From Palsa-343 sp036269135 (lineage in GTDB: Bacteria; Acidobacteriota; Terriglobia; Terriglobales; Acidobacteriaceae): a DNA stretch of 64,000 nucleotides. The stretch lies in assembly GCA_036269135.1 (NCBI GenBank), contig DATASQ010000033.1:62001-126000 (forward strand), read 5' to 3'. Of the stretch, positions 53,429 to 61,713 are shown in pieces. Position 1 is the stretch's first letter. Each line of letters begins with the position of its first letter. The notes beneath the pieces are model-generated. The model was not told the origin of the DNA. It saw nothing but the letters and a program-made list of their open reading frames with translations, and did not search any database. Made by a program: the position numbers and the translations under genes.

Positions 53429-53906
53429 GTGCGGCTTTGCTTGCACCATAATGGGAAAGGCCCATGCCTGGCTTTGATCCGTAGGTGCTCGATATGTTGA
53501 CAATGGATCCTTTGCTCTCTTTCAAATGTGGCAACGCTTCCTTCGCAAGAAGAGACGGTCTCAGCACATTGACCGCGAAAATCTCATTTATCCGAGGCGC
53601 ATCGATCTCTGATAGAGGCATAATTGCGTCAGCGCCCGCGTTATTCACCAGGACATCCAGTCTTCCCCAGCGTTCGATTGATCTTGAGATCGTTCGGAAG
53701 GCATCCTCTGCCCTGGACAAATCTGCGATCATCGCTTCGATATTGGGATGCCGGTTTCCGGCCTCAGCCAGAGCCTCAGCGCGTCTACCTGTGATCAGTA
53801 CAAAAGCTCCGAGATTCGCAAACTGAATTGCCGCCGAAAGGCCGATGCCGGAACTACCGCCGGTAACGATGACTACCTTGTCTTCGAACGAAGTCACGAA
53901 AATCAA
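53429..53906 (-). pseudogene. Short-chain dehydrogenase, C-terminus lost
   Basis: The N-terminal 160 residues of a classical SDR: DKVVIVTGGSSGIGLSAAIQF (cofactor-binding TGxxxGIG), ADLSRAEDAF, VLVNNAGADAIMPL (NNAG motif), IVNISS with the catalytic Ser, and HYGASKAAL with the Tyr-x-x-x-Lys pair. The homology stops exactly at SKAAL, at 53429, and the open frame runs on to 53343 over sequence belonging to the opposite-strand hydrolase fragment. The missing C-terminal 80-90 residues form the substrate pocket, so activity is unlikely. Confidence 0.8.
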
Positions 53907-53975
53907 CCGCCTTTGCAGAGATTGAACTGAACCGCGACAAGCATTATGGGCGATGAACTCGCCGCAGCTCGATGA

Positions 53976-54500
53976 TTAAGCGGCTTTGCTGGCCCTCTGC
54001 ACCGACTGCAGGAATTTCAGCAAATCGGCATTGACTTGATCGGCATGAGTTGCGGTGAGCCCATGCGGCAACCCGGGATAAAAAACTCCCTTCGCTCCTT
54101 TAATCAGCGTGGCCGATTTCCCGCCCGTATCATCCACCGGTACGATTTGATCGTCTTCACTGTGCATAATCAGGGTCGGTACATCGAACGTCCTGATATC
54201 CTTGATGAAATCGGTCTCCGAGAACGCTTTGACGGAGTCGTAGATGTTCTTCAGACCGCCCTGCATGCTCCAGAGCCAAAACTGATCCAGCGTGCCCTGG
54301 GAGACATTTGCGCCCGGCCGATTCGCACCATAGAACGGCACCGCAAATTCTTTGCAAAATTGCGAACGGTCCTTGATTAAGCCGCGGCGCGCCTGATCGA
54401 ACATATCGATCGGAACGCCTTCGGGGTTGTCCGCGGATTTCACCATGATCGGCGGTACAGCGGCAATCAGGACCGCTGCCGCAATCCGCTTCGTACCGTG
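53976..54500 (-). pseudogene. Chloroperoxidase-like alpha/beta hydrolase, N-terminus lost
   Basis: The last 175 residues of a cofactor-free haloperoxidase-type hydrolase: HGTKRIAAAVLIAAVPPIMVKSADNPEG, then FYGANRPGANVSQGTLDQFWLWSM, VKAFSETDFIKDIRTFDVPTLIMHSEDDQIVP (acid residue) and GLPHGLTATHADQVN (catalytic His). The first 100 residues, with the Ser nucleophile, are absent upstream of 54500, where unrelated sequence starts. The intact homologue at 61714-62532 aligns along the whole fragment. A start codon at 54446 exists but would make an inactive protein. Confidence 0.82.
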
Positions 54501-54797
54501 GCCCGGAACAATTCCGGCTCGACGAGTTTGTGCGCCAGGGTCTCAGGGCTCGTGACGATCGGCGCACAGTGGCTGCGGACACTGCCGCCGGCTATTTTGG
54601 CGTGGAAGTCGATGAGCGCACACTCCTTCCCGGCGAAGGCGCTCGCCTCGGCGAGACGCGTTTTGAAGTGTGGCTCACGCAGTCAGCGAGGCGCAATCCG
54701 TTGCGAAGGCAGTAGCCGCGGGCCGCTAAAAGGCATGGAGTTCTGCCGAACTCCGTTTCTATCACCAGGACAACTCAAACATCGAGGAGATGAATGT
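54501..54797. other. Unassigned stretch between hydrolase fragment and cupin gene
   Basis: A plus-strand frame runs without a stop to 54715 (RLDEFVRQGLRARDDRRTV, then FGVEVDERTLLPGEGARLG) and looks protein-like, but no family was recognised and no start signal is visible. It may be the tail of another truncated gene. GAGGAG at 54784-54789 is the ribosome-binding site of the cupin gene. Confidence 0.4.
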
Positions 54798-55178
54798 ATG
54801 ACATTTGTAAAACTGGTTGTGTGTCTCCTGTGGCTCTCTCCTAATCTGCTGATTGCACAGGATGCCAGGGTGACGGAAGTGTTGTCGAAGGATCTTTCTA
54901 ACATCCCCGGTAAGGAAGGTCTGATGCTCACAGTAGAGTACCCGCCCGGTGTTTCAGACCCCATTCATCGCCACAATGCGCACGGCTTTATTTACGTGCT
55001 GGAGGGCTCCATCGTGATGCAGGTCAAAGGCGGTCCAGAGGTGACCCTGACGCCTGGGCAGAGCTTCTACGAAGGGCCCGCCGATGTTCACGTTGTCGGG
55101 CGCAATGCAAGCCAAACGGCGTCCGCGAAGTTCATCGTGTTTCTGGTAAAGGACAAGGGCTCCCCAGTAGCTTATTAA
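54798..55178 (+). CDS. Exported cupin-domain protein
   Basis: A 126-residue protein with a signal peptide (VKLVVCLLWLSPNLLIAQ) and one cupin barrel. Metal-ligand motif 1 is DPIHRHNAHGFIYVLEG (His, His, Glu-like position replaced by Tyr/Val). Motif 2 is PGQSFYEGPADVHVVGRN, which contains the last His. ATG 54798 is set by GAGGAG eight bases upstream. It is probably a periplasmic metal-binding cupin; substrate unknown. Another cupin gene lies at 61145-61564. Confidence 0.87.
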   Translation: MTFVKLVVCLLWLSPNLLIAQDARVTEVLSKDLSNIPGKEGLMLTVEYPPGVSDPIHRHNAHGFIYVLEGSIVMQVKGGPEVTLTPGQSFYEGPADVHVVGRNASQTASAKFIVFLVKDKGSPVAY

Positions 55179-55291
55179 TTCCCTTCTGGCGATGCCACTC
55201 GTGCAAACCGCGGCGGTACGACGTCTCATCCGCATCGATCAGTCCCACAAGGATTTAAGCCACAGTCCTGCCGCCTACCAGGCGCGTTGTC

Positions 55292-55949
55292 TCATCGACT
55301 GGTCCATAGTCGCGTGCCTTGAACGGCGTCCCCACAGTTCTCGTCACCGATGTCAGGTGCCTGGCAATGAGATGTGGCGAGACGTCTTTCGATGCGCCGG
55401 TCCGGAACCAGCCAGATCAATGCGGCAATGGCAAGAACAGCCTGCGCGATCCAGGAGAAACGCGGCGCCGTAACGATCGCGACAAGGTAAAGCCCCGGCG
55501 ACAGTTTACCCTTCCAGTCGCGATCGACGGCCCTCTTCAGGATCGAGCTCGGTCCCTCCGCATGGATGATCGACTGCTGGAGCAGATAGTACGCGATCGC
55601 GGCCATTAACAGAACACCCGCGTAGAGCGAAGTGGGCAAGCCCGTGAAATGGTTTTCTCCCATCCATCCCGCCACGAACGGAAATAATGACAGCCAGAAC
55701 AGCAAGTGCAAATTGGCCCAAAGCGTTGCGCCCGTGACCGCCGTGCAGGCATTTAGCATGTGGTGGTGATTATTCCAGTAAATCCCGACAAAGAAGAAAC
55801 TCAGTGTGTAACTAAGAAACACCGGGACCAATGGCTGCAACTGCCGCAGACTTTCGCTCCGCGGTATATGCAACTCCAAAACCATACATAATTGTTATAA
55901 TGATCGCGATTACACCGTCACTGAATGCCTCCAGGCGGTGCTTCGTCAT
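55292..55949 (-). pseudogene. TMEM175-family potassium channel, broken by a 4-bp duplication
   Basis: ATG 55949 starts the typical first helix MTKHRLEAFSDGVIAIIITIM with the FSD filter motif. The sequence then reads TATGTATG where a single TATG would keep the frame. The other frame continues at once with MVLELHIPRSESL and the remaining five helices (FLSYTLSFFFVGIYWNNHHHML, LHLLFWLSLFPFVAGWM, LYAGVLLMAAIAYYLLQQ and others). Without the extra four bases the product would be about 218 residues, normal for bacterial TMEM175. The start overlaps the stop of the CDGSH gene (ATGA), so it was translationally coupled as third gene of the operon. Confidence 0.85.
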
Positions 55950-56419
55950 AAGTCTCTCTGTTTACCTGCAGGTCCCGCCCCTACACCGGGATCATCCCAG
56001 CCGACATAGAGATGGGTGTTGTCGCAGAACGGCTTGTTCCGTGACTGTCCGCAACGGCATAACGCCATCCTGAAGTCTTCGAACACCGCTCTGCCGTCCG
56101 CGGACCGCAGTTGCAGGAGCCCACGTACATAAAGCGGACCGGATAACGTTGAAATAATGGTGGTCGGCAGCTCAGGACTTTCATCCGGTCCGCCATCGCC
56201 TCGCCTGAAATGCAGGGCGCCCCTCGGGCACTTCGCAATCACACGTGCAATCTCATCTGCGCTGGCTTCGAAAGGCGCAATCCAGGGCCTCCGGTTCGTA
56301 TCGAAGACGGCAGGAAGGCCGCGTATGCACTTCGCCGCGTGAATACACCGATGCGGATCGTACTTGATTTCGATGGCATCGTCCGAGTAATGATGCATGT
56401 TGTCCCCGTCATCGCTCAT
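55946..56419 (-). CDS. Fer4_19 plus CDGSH iron-sulfur domain protein
   Basis: A 157-residue protein with two iron-sulfur modules. Residues about 15-75 match the mono-cluster ferredoxin type YjdI/Fer4_19 (YDPHRCIHAAKCIRGLPAVFD, then KCPRGALHF). Residues about 90-140 are a CDGSH domain (LSGPLYVRGLLQLR, then CRCGQSRNKPFCDNTH with three Cys and one His for a 2Fe-2S cluster). It is probably a cytoplasmic redox or cluster-transfer protein. Its ATG overlaps the Rieske stop by four bases and its stop overlaps the TMEM175 start, so the three genes form a coupled operon. Confidence 0.9.
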   Translation of the reverse strand: MSDDGDNMHHYSDDAIEIKYDPHRCIHAAKCIRGLPAVFDTNRRPWIAPFEASADEIARVIAKCPRGALHFRRGDGGPDESPELPTTIISTLSGPLYVRGLLQLRSADGRAVFEDFRMALCRCGQSRNKPFCDNTHLYVGWDDPGVGAGPAGKQRDL

Positions 56420-56772
56420 TTTCCTGGCTCCAAGCGTCCGGTATTACCTTCAACTATGACGGTGAGGGTCTTGACGGATTCCTTTGCCGGGCCATGCAGG
56501 ACTTCTCCTGTGCAGACATCGACCTCGGGTCCGTGCCACGGGCATGTCATCGTTGAGCCCAGAAGACTGCCCTCATTCAATGGCCCTCCGAGAGGCGGAC
56601 ACTTAGCGTCGGTGGCGCATAATTTGCCTGCAACATTAAAGGCGACGACATCGCCGATCAGGAGGGCCGCACCGCGTTGCAGTGCGGTGATTCGAAACTC
56701 GGCGCCTTTGGCGGATTCAGGTCGGTTGGGGGCCTCTCCCCCATCTCTTTGTGTATCGGTCTGCATAATCAC
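56416..56772 (-). CDS. Rieske-type [2Fe-2S] ferredoxin with an altered ligand
   Basis: A 118-residue soluble Rieske-like ferredoxin (FRITALQRGAALLIGDVVAFNVAGKL). Cluster motif 2, CPWHGPEVDVCTGEV, is complete with Cys and His. Motif 1 reads KCPPLGGPLNEG where the family has CPHxG; the first His ligand is therefore Pro (codon CCT). Such a protein might hold no cluster, or an unusual one. ATG 56772 or the ATG two codons later is the start. It is first in the Rieske, CDGSH, TMEM175 operon; the redox partner is unknown. Confidence 0.82.
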   Translation of the reverse strand: MIMQTDTQRDGGEAPNRPESAKGAEFRITALQRGAALLIGDVVAFNVAGKLCATDAKCPPLGGPLNEGSLLGSTMTCPWHGPEVDVCTGEVLHGPAKESVKTLTVIVEGNTGRLEPGK

Positions 56773-57024
56773 CCTTCGAGTTCCGGTTGGTGTGTGTGGC
56801 CTTCCGCGTTCGGCGCGCAGCCCGGGATCGCCGCGATGCTGTCAGCAATCGCGCGACATGCAAGACGGAATATTGCCTCGCCGGCGTTCGTCTTGCATGA
56901 CCGAGTACCCACTTGAGGTGTGACACAGCATGGGCGTGCAAAACAAGTTGTCCCGGGAGTGTCACGAACTCGACGCCCACCCGGTCTTTAGCGCATCACG
57001 ACGGCCCCTACGGAGAATGTAGCA

Positions 57025-57186
57025 ATGTTGATCGACATTCAACCCGACCATGGCTCTTCGGATGACAAAGATGCTTACTACGAGCAAGTTGCCGGTCAAG
57101 AGGAAATCTACCTGGAGAAGACCGAAGAAGAGCTCCGATCGAATCTGATCTCCGACACGGTAAACCGCGCAGAACTGAGCGGTTAA
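57025..57186 (+). CDS. Small acidic protein, 53 residues
   Basis: A short frame, MLIDIQPDHGSSDDKDAYYE through EEIYLEKTEEELRSN to NRAELSG, with a GGAGA ribosome-binding site nine bases before ATG 57025. It is acidic and helix-prone, with no membrane segment and no known domain. It lies alone between the Rieske operon (minus) and the sigma factor (plus). Reality is supported by the start signal and by amino-acid composition only; function unknown. Confidence 0.55.
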   Translation: MLIDIQPDHGSSDDKDAYYEQVAGQEEIYLEKTEEELRSNLISDTVNRAELSG

Positions 57187-57322
57187 GGGTTATCAGCTTC
57201 GGCGTGACACGAGAATCGGGAATACGGGAACCGAAGGCTTGGAAAGACGCGCCGTTCGGGGCGGCCCGCGCATATGAACTTTGGGGAATTTCCCGGTTAT
57301 CTCCGGAATTTCACTTCAATGA

Positions 57323-58279
57323 GTGGTCCGCCAGGAGGTAGACTATGCCCCACGCGATGGCAGATGCGCCAACATTCCAGTCGCCTCCCCTTTCTCCGGA
57401 GAGGAAACCGGCGATCACGACCATGGCCTAGACGCTTTTGCCCCCGTGCGTCCACACCTTTTCGGCATTGCATATCGGATGCTGGGAAGCGCAGCCGAAG
57501 CTGAGGATATCGTCCAGGACGTATGGCTGCGTTGGCAGTGTGCGAACCGGAGTGCGGTTGAGAATCCAGCTGCATTTCTGGCGACGACGGCAACCCGACT
57601 GTGCATCAATCTCCTTCAGTCCGCCCAATCACGCCATGAGACCTACGTCGGGACGTGGCTGCCCGAACCTGTGGATGCAAGTCGCGATCCAGGACTCGGC
57701 GCGGAGCGCAGCGAGGCACTGCAATTTGCTGTCTTGTTGCTTCTCGAAGAGCTGACGCCCACCGAACGCGCTGCCTATGTTCTCCGAGAAGCCTTCGACT
57801 ACTCCTACCGTCAGATCGTCGAAATTCTCCAACTGGAAGAGGCAAATAGCCGGCAGCTTGTCTCACGCGCCCGTAAACACATCGCCGATGGCCGGCGCAT
57901 ACCTGCCAGCTCTCACGAGCAGAGGAGATTTCTCGACGTATTTATCGGCGCGGCGCAGAAGGGCGATATGGCCCGATTGGAGGGCCTGTTCGCGGAGGAC
58001 GTCGTGTCCTACGCTGATGGTGGCGGAATAGTGCGCGCTGCTCGTGTTCCCGTCGCCGGTCGCGAGCGCGTTGCGAAGTTCATTGCTGCGGTCTCGTCGC
58101 ATTTTTGGAATGGGGTTACCCTCTCCTGGGTTCAGGTGAACGGACAAGCATCCATTCTTAAGTCGCGCAACGGTGAAACGAGCGGACTGGTGTCGATCGA
58201 TGTTTCCGATCAAGGTATCGATCGGATCATCTGGATCATGAGACCGAGCAAGCTTTCGGCTATCGCCAAATCGGCTTGA
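57323..58279 (+). CDS. ECF sigma factor, SigJ/ECF41-like with SnoaL-type tail
   Basis: 318 residues as read from GTG 57323. Sigma region 2 is RPHLFGIAYRMLGSAAEAEDIVQDVWLRWQ and region 4 is LTPTERAAYVLREAFDYSYRQIVEILQLEEANSRQLVSRARKHI. The C-terminal 115 residues form a SnoaL-like domain (FLDVFIGAAQKGDMARLEGLFAEDVVSYADGGG), as in ECF41 factors where it modulates activity. The start is doubtful. A strong AGGAGG precedes ATG 57345, which lies in another frame and ends at 57429 just before region 2, so the gene may be frameshifted near 57428. ECF41 factors usually sit next to the carboxymuconolactone or oxidoreductase gene they control; none is adjacent here. Confidence 0.85.
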   Translation: MVRQEVDYAPRDGRCANIPVASPFSGEETGDHDHGLDAFAPVRPHLFGIAYRMLGSAAEAEDIVQDVWLRWQCANRSAVENPAAFLATTATRLCINLLQSAQSRHETYVGTWLPEPVDASRDPGLGAERSEALQFAVLLLLEELTPTERAAYVLREAFDYSYRQIVEILQLEEANSRQLVSRARKHIADGRRIPASSHEQRRFLDVFIGAAQKGDMARLEGLFAEDVVSYADGGGIVRAARVPVAGRERVAKFIAAVSSHFWNGVTLSWVQVNGQASILKSRNGETSGLVSIDVSDQGIDRIIWIMRPSKLSAIAKSA

Positions 58280-58352
58280 AGCCAGTCAGCTTGAATACAT
58301 CCGGGGCCGGCACGGCTCATTTCGTTCGGCAACTGTCGCTCTCACAATCGAC

Positions 58353-58652
58353 TTAGACGCGCGCTGGGTGTGTCTGATCGAACACGTCGTTACCTGGATG
58401 TTCCATCCGAAACCATATTGTTGAAGCTTTTGAGTCGAAGACGCGCTCACGGCGAGCGAACAGTTCCATGCGCAGCTCTTCATTTTTCCGAAGCAAATAA
58501 CAGATGAGGTCCTGCACGCCCCTCAGTCGATCCTGGATTGTCTCCGGAGTATCTTCAAACAGATCCCATCGAGGCTCATCGTCACACACCATCGATATAG
58601 ACATAACTATACGATCGCGAGGCTCCGTTGTGCCGGTCTCTGAGAAGTCCAT
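58353..58652 (-). CDS. Hypothetical protein, 99 residues
   Basis: ATG 58652 is preceded by a strong AGGAGGT ribosome-binding site. The protein is polar, with a helical middle (TPETIQDRLRGVQDLICYLLRKNEELRMELFARRERV) that could form a coiled coil, and no membrane segment. No family was recognised. It is convergent with the sigma-factor gene, about 75 bases apart. Confidence 0.65.
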   Translation of the reverse strand: MDFSETGTTEPRDRIVMSISMVCDDEPRWDLFEDTPETIQDRLRGVQDLICYLLRKNEELRMELFARRERVFDSKASTIWFRMEHPGNDVFDQTHPARV

Positions 58653-59093
58653 ATAACCTCCTGCTTACTGCTTCTTGAGCACGACATCCTGGCCCGTCTC
58701 TGCGGCACACACGCCCAGTGCGGCCATTCAGTCGCGTAAGCGATTAGCTGTTCTGTTGTCTGATCCGATCACGCCCATGACCAGATTTGGATCACGTTCG
58801 TGACACTATCTCAGTTCGCAATTAATCACTGTCACGAGACTGCTCGACGTTTGATCTTAGATGCTACACCGGACGGTTCAGCTCGTTCTTGATCCGTCCC
58901 GTGATCGCCGTAGTCCGCTTAGGGCTGCGCTGACGAGATGCGCACGCGGGGGAGCTGGGTTTTCGCGATTTCTCCAGCCTGTCCCTTGTGAAGGAGAATC
59001 GCAGACAACTTGGGAACCCCGCGTGATGCATAGAATTTGCATGAAGTTATGAAATACGCCAGGGCCCCGGCGCGAGAAAAGCAAGGAGCGATT
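58653..59093. other. Spacer without recognisable gene
   Basis: About 440 bases between two divergent genes. No supported frame. AAGGAG near 59082-59087 is the ribosome-binding site of the response-regulator remnant. The inverted element GATCACGTTCGTGACAC near 58791 is short and not clearly functional. Confidence 0.4.
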
Positions 59094-59765
59094 ATGGACT
59101 TACTGATCCCAATCCGAGTCCTGTGCGTTGACGATCACGCGCTGATGCGCGCGGGAGTCACCGCGACGATGGAAGCTGAGAGCGAGATATCAGGCTTGTT
59201 ACAGAGGCAGACGACGGGGCCAGTGCAATCGCCGCCTACCGGGAGCATCGTTCCGACGTCACCCTGATGGGCCTGCAGATGAATGGCATGGATGGAATCG
59301 AGGCGATTCAGACGATTCGCAAAGAATTCTCGAAAGCTAGGATTCTGGTTTTGACAACCTACGATGGTGACGTGCAGATCACAAGAGCGGTAAAAGCCGG
59401 AGCGTCAGGCTATCCGCTCAAGAGCACGTTGCGCCATGATTTGGTGCGGGCGATACGCGCGGTACATGCCGGCCAGAGGGCCATCTCGCCAGAGGTTGCG
59501 GTCCAGCTATCCAGCTATTTCGATGCCAATGAGACTCACTCCTCGCGAAGTCGAAGTGCCCGGAAGGATTTCAGAAGGCAATTCCAATAAGATTGCGGCG
59601 GATAAGCTCAACATCACCGAAGATACAGTGAAGGGGCACGTCAGCAGCATCATGTCGAAGCTGCAGGCGAATGATCGAACGCATGCGGTAATGATTGCGC
59701 TGCGGCGCGGCTTTTTGGATTTCTCCCGTTCGTACGGGCGTAGCCGGTCTCACCTGGGAAGGTGA
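59094..59765 (+). pseudogene. NarL-family response regulator with two frameshifts
   Basis: ATG 59094 (AAGGAG upstream) opens IRVLCVDDHALMRAGVTATMEAE. The frame is lost near 59190, and the other frame continues IRLVTEADDGASAIAAYREHRSDVTLMGLQMNGMDGIEAI ... VLTTYDGDVQITRAVKAGASGYPLKSTLRHDLV. It shifts back near 59535 to LTPREVEV and ISEGNSNKIAADKLNITEDTVKGHVSSIMSKLQA. The phosphoacceptor position reads LMGLQM instead of LIDLKM, so the key Asp is also gone. The intact relative is at 40046-40675. Translation as it stands gives a 57-residue stub. Confidence 0.85.
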
Positions 59766-59768
59766 CTC

Positions 59769-60090
59769 ATGACAGCTCAGAGAATCCAAGTGCTGGTGGT
59801 CGAAGACGATGCGGTGGCGCGCGATATTTATAGGAAATTGCTGTGCGCATGGGGATTCGAGCCCCGTCTGGCTCGCAACGGGCACGAGACCCTCATTGAA
59901 ATCTACCGGTGGAAACCTAACGTTGTTTCGTTCGATCTTGAAATGCCGGGCATGTAATGGCCACTAATTGCTGACAATCCTTCGGCGCATCTATCCGGAA
60001 ATTCGGATTATCGCGATGAGCGGAACGTATTCACGCATCGTCGGCTGGTGTTTGCCTAGCCTCATAGCAATTGGCGATTGCAGGCCCGGT
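59769..60090 (+). pseudogene. Receiver-domain protein broken by an insertion and a nonsense codon
   Basis: ATG 59769 lies three bases after the preceding remnant and starts a CheY-like receiver: IQVLVVEDDAVARDIYRKLL ... VVSFDLEMPGM. One extra T at 59955 breaks the frame; removing it gives NGH, then a TAA at 59965 where relatives have Glu, then LLTILRRIYPEIRIIAMSGTYSRIV. So there is both an insertion and a stop. Homology fades near 60090. It was probably a single-domain response regulator co-transcribed with the gene before it. Confidence 0.75.
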
Positions 60091-60428
60091 CAAATGGTGG
60101 TTCTGCACAGCGGATTTAAGGGCAGTCGGCCTGGGTCGCCGCCCCACCTTGTACTGGCGCTGGAAGGAACCTCGCACCTACCGTTTCCCCAGCAGTACAG
60201 GCCACCGCGGTGCGGACAGACCCATCCACCACCACCCTTGCCGCGCTCCACGCGGATATCATGCGCCGGCTGTGGATGTCGCTCACCTTCAGCAGCGGTA
60301 CTTCGGCGCCACGTCCATTAGAATACGAACCTACGCCAAATGAGTCGTATGGCCCAGATGCCACCTCTGCATGAATTCAGAGATGGAAGGACGATGGGTT
60401 GCCGGGGTTTGCATAAGAGGCAAGAGAG
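60091..60428. other. Spacer without recognisable gene
   Basis: About 340 bases. Short overlapping frames on both strands show no domain and no start signals. It may be the rest of the decayed receiver gene or of another lost gene. Confidence 0.4.
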
Positions 60429-60962
60429 CTAGCCCATAGCATTCCCGCGCCTGACGGCGTCAACCACGCCCTCAACAATCTCCTGAGCTTTTACGCGGCG
60501 ACGGAGTGCGAGGAGGTCGTCGCCGACCGAGCGCTCATGCTCGCCCGCGATCATTGCCTGAATGTCTGCGACGGGCCGGACGACACCTTGTGATCCCCAC
60601 CGACCTTCGGGTGTCTCGGTCGGAAAGATGTAGAGCTTCTTTCCCATCGCTTCAGGGCTAGTTCCTTCGGCGCGGGCGAACGCAATATTGACCTCGCGGA
60701 TAAGCATTCTTATGGCTTCTTCGGAATATTTCCCCTCTGCCACATTTGTCGTTACCCGGTATCGAGGCGCTGTTGAACGCTCTCCGCCAACAAAGACCGC
60801 CGCCGGTCGATGGAGAAACAATAAAGTCACGGACTGCGCGATGGGATTCTTCGGGTCGAATCCCTCCGCCGTGATCAGAATGTCCGTCACTTCTTTCAGT
60901 AGAGAAGTTTCGGCTTCGGGGGAAAGTGCATTCTCGGGAATGACTACGTCTATGACCGGCAT
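60429..60962 (-). CDS. Tautomerase-family protein
   Basis: A 177-residue protein that keeps the catalytic N-terminal Pro (MPVIDVVIP), as in 4-oxalocrotonate tautomerase and MIF-type enzymes, which becomes Pro1 after Met removal. A second, less regular half suggests two fused beta-alpha-beta units (about residues 1-75 and 76-150). AAGGAGAT lies six bases before ATG 60962. It probably catalyses keto-enol isomerisation or dehalogenation of small unsaturated acids; exact substrate unknown. It is followed on the same strand by no close gene. Confidence 0.82.
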   Translation of the reverse strand: MPVIDVVIPENALSPEAETSLLKEVTDILITAEGFDPKNPIAQSVTLLFLHRPAAVFVGGERSTAPRYRVTTNVAEGKYSEEAIRMLIREVNIAFARAEGTSPEAMGKKLYIFPTETPEGRWGSQGVVRPVADIQAMIAGEHERSVGDDLLALRRRVKAQEIVEGVVDAVRRGNAMG

Positions 60963-61144
60963 CGATGGATCTCCTTATTCATTTCGTGATTCGATAGGCA
61001 CGTTGAGCGGAATGTCGGCTGCGCGCATCTTCTGCCCTTTGGAGGAAGTACGATCCGACAAGGCGGCCGTCAGGAGCTAGCATCGGGAGCCATGCCACGC
61101 CTAACGGCCCGCGTTGTTTCTCTTCGAGCTGGTAGATACGGTCG

Positions 61145-61564
61145 CTACTTCGCAGGGGCAAAGTCGAACTTGCCAGGCTGCACCATGAAGAACAGGCAGC
61201 CCGTCTCAGACAAGCACCGGGTCACGTGCGGTTCCTCGCCCTGTTGGAAGTAATAGGAGCCAGCCGGCAAGGGGACCGGCTTTGCATCTGGCGGATCGTT
61301 GGCCATAACACCTTCGATAACCACGGCGTAATAATCTTCCGTGTGCGTGTGTGCCGGGCTAATGAAACCAGCCGGCAAACGGATAAAGGTTCCATGGCGG
61401 CCATTCTGGATGTTGCCGTAAGCCGGCCCTGCAAGCAGTTCGCCTGCCTCCGTCTTGATGCCCGTTTGAACGAAATTGACTTCACCTGCCGGAATGCTCA
61501 CCGAGGGACCCTCGTGCACGATCCCTGTCTGCTGAGAAGTCGATACTGATGTGGGGTTACTCAT
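61145..61564 (-). CDS. Cupin-domain protein
   Basis: 139 residues from ATG 61564 with GGGAG upstream; the frame extends to 61606 without support. Cupin motif 1 is FISPAHTHTEDYYAVVIEG with two His and Glu-type ligands. Motif 2 is PAGSYYFQQGEEPHVTRC with the last His. No signal peptide, so cytoplasmic. It resembles DUF4437-type or quercetinase-like cupins; substrate unknown. It lies about 150 bases upstream of the hydrolase stop on the same strand, so it may be read with it. Confidence 0.86.
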   Translation of the reverse strand: MSNPTSVSTSQQTGIVHEGPSVSIPAGEVNFVQTGIKTEAGELLAGPAYGNIQNGRHGTFIRLPAGFISPAHTHTEDYYAVVIEGVMANDPPDAKPVPLPAGSYYFQQGEEPHVTRCLSETGCLFFMVQPGKFDFAPAK

Positions 61565-61713
61565 GTCGATTCTCCCTGCCTGAGCCCTGGCAACGGCTCT
61601 CGGCATTGTCGTCGAAATCGATACCGAGCGAACGGTATGAATTCAGTTAGTGTGTGCGGACGATGCAGGTGTGTCCTGCTCGATCTCGGTCAACCTGAAC
61701 CGTAGTGATGTGA

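Noticed and set aside
53343..53503. A protein-like minus-strand frame (VLNPVAYVIEFDTPDE...) near the SDR
   Set aside because: It is the complement of the plus-strand epoxide-hydrolase tail, whose GHWIQHE motif gives much stronger support.
54530..54715. A 61-codon plus-strand frame between hydrolase fragment and cupin
   Set aside because: It looks protein-like but no family was recognised and no start signal exists; it is kept only as part of an unassigned stretch.
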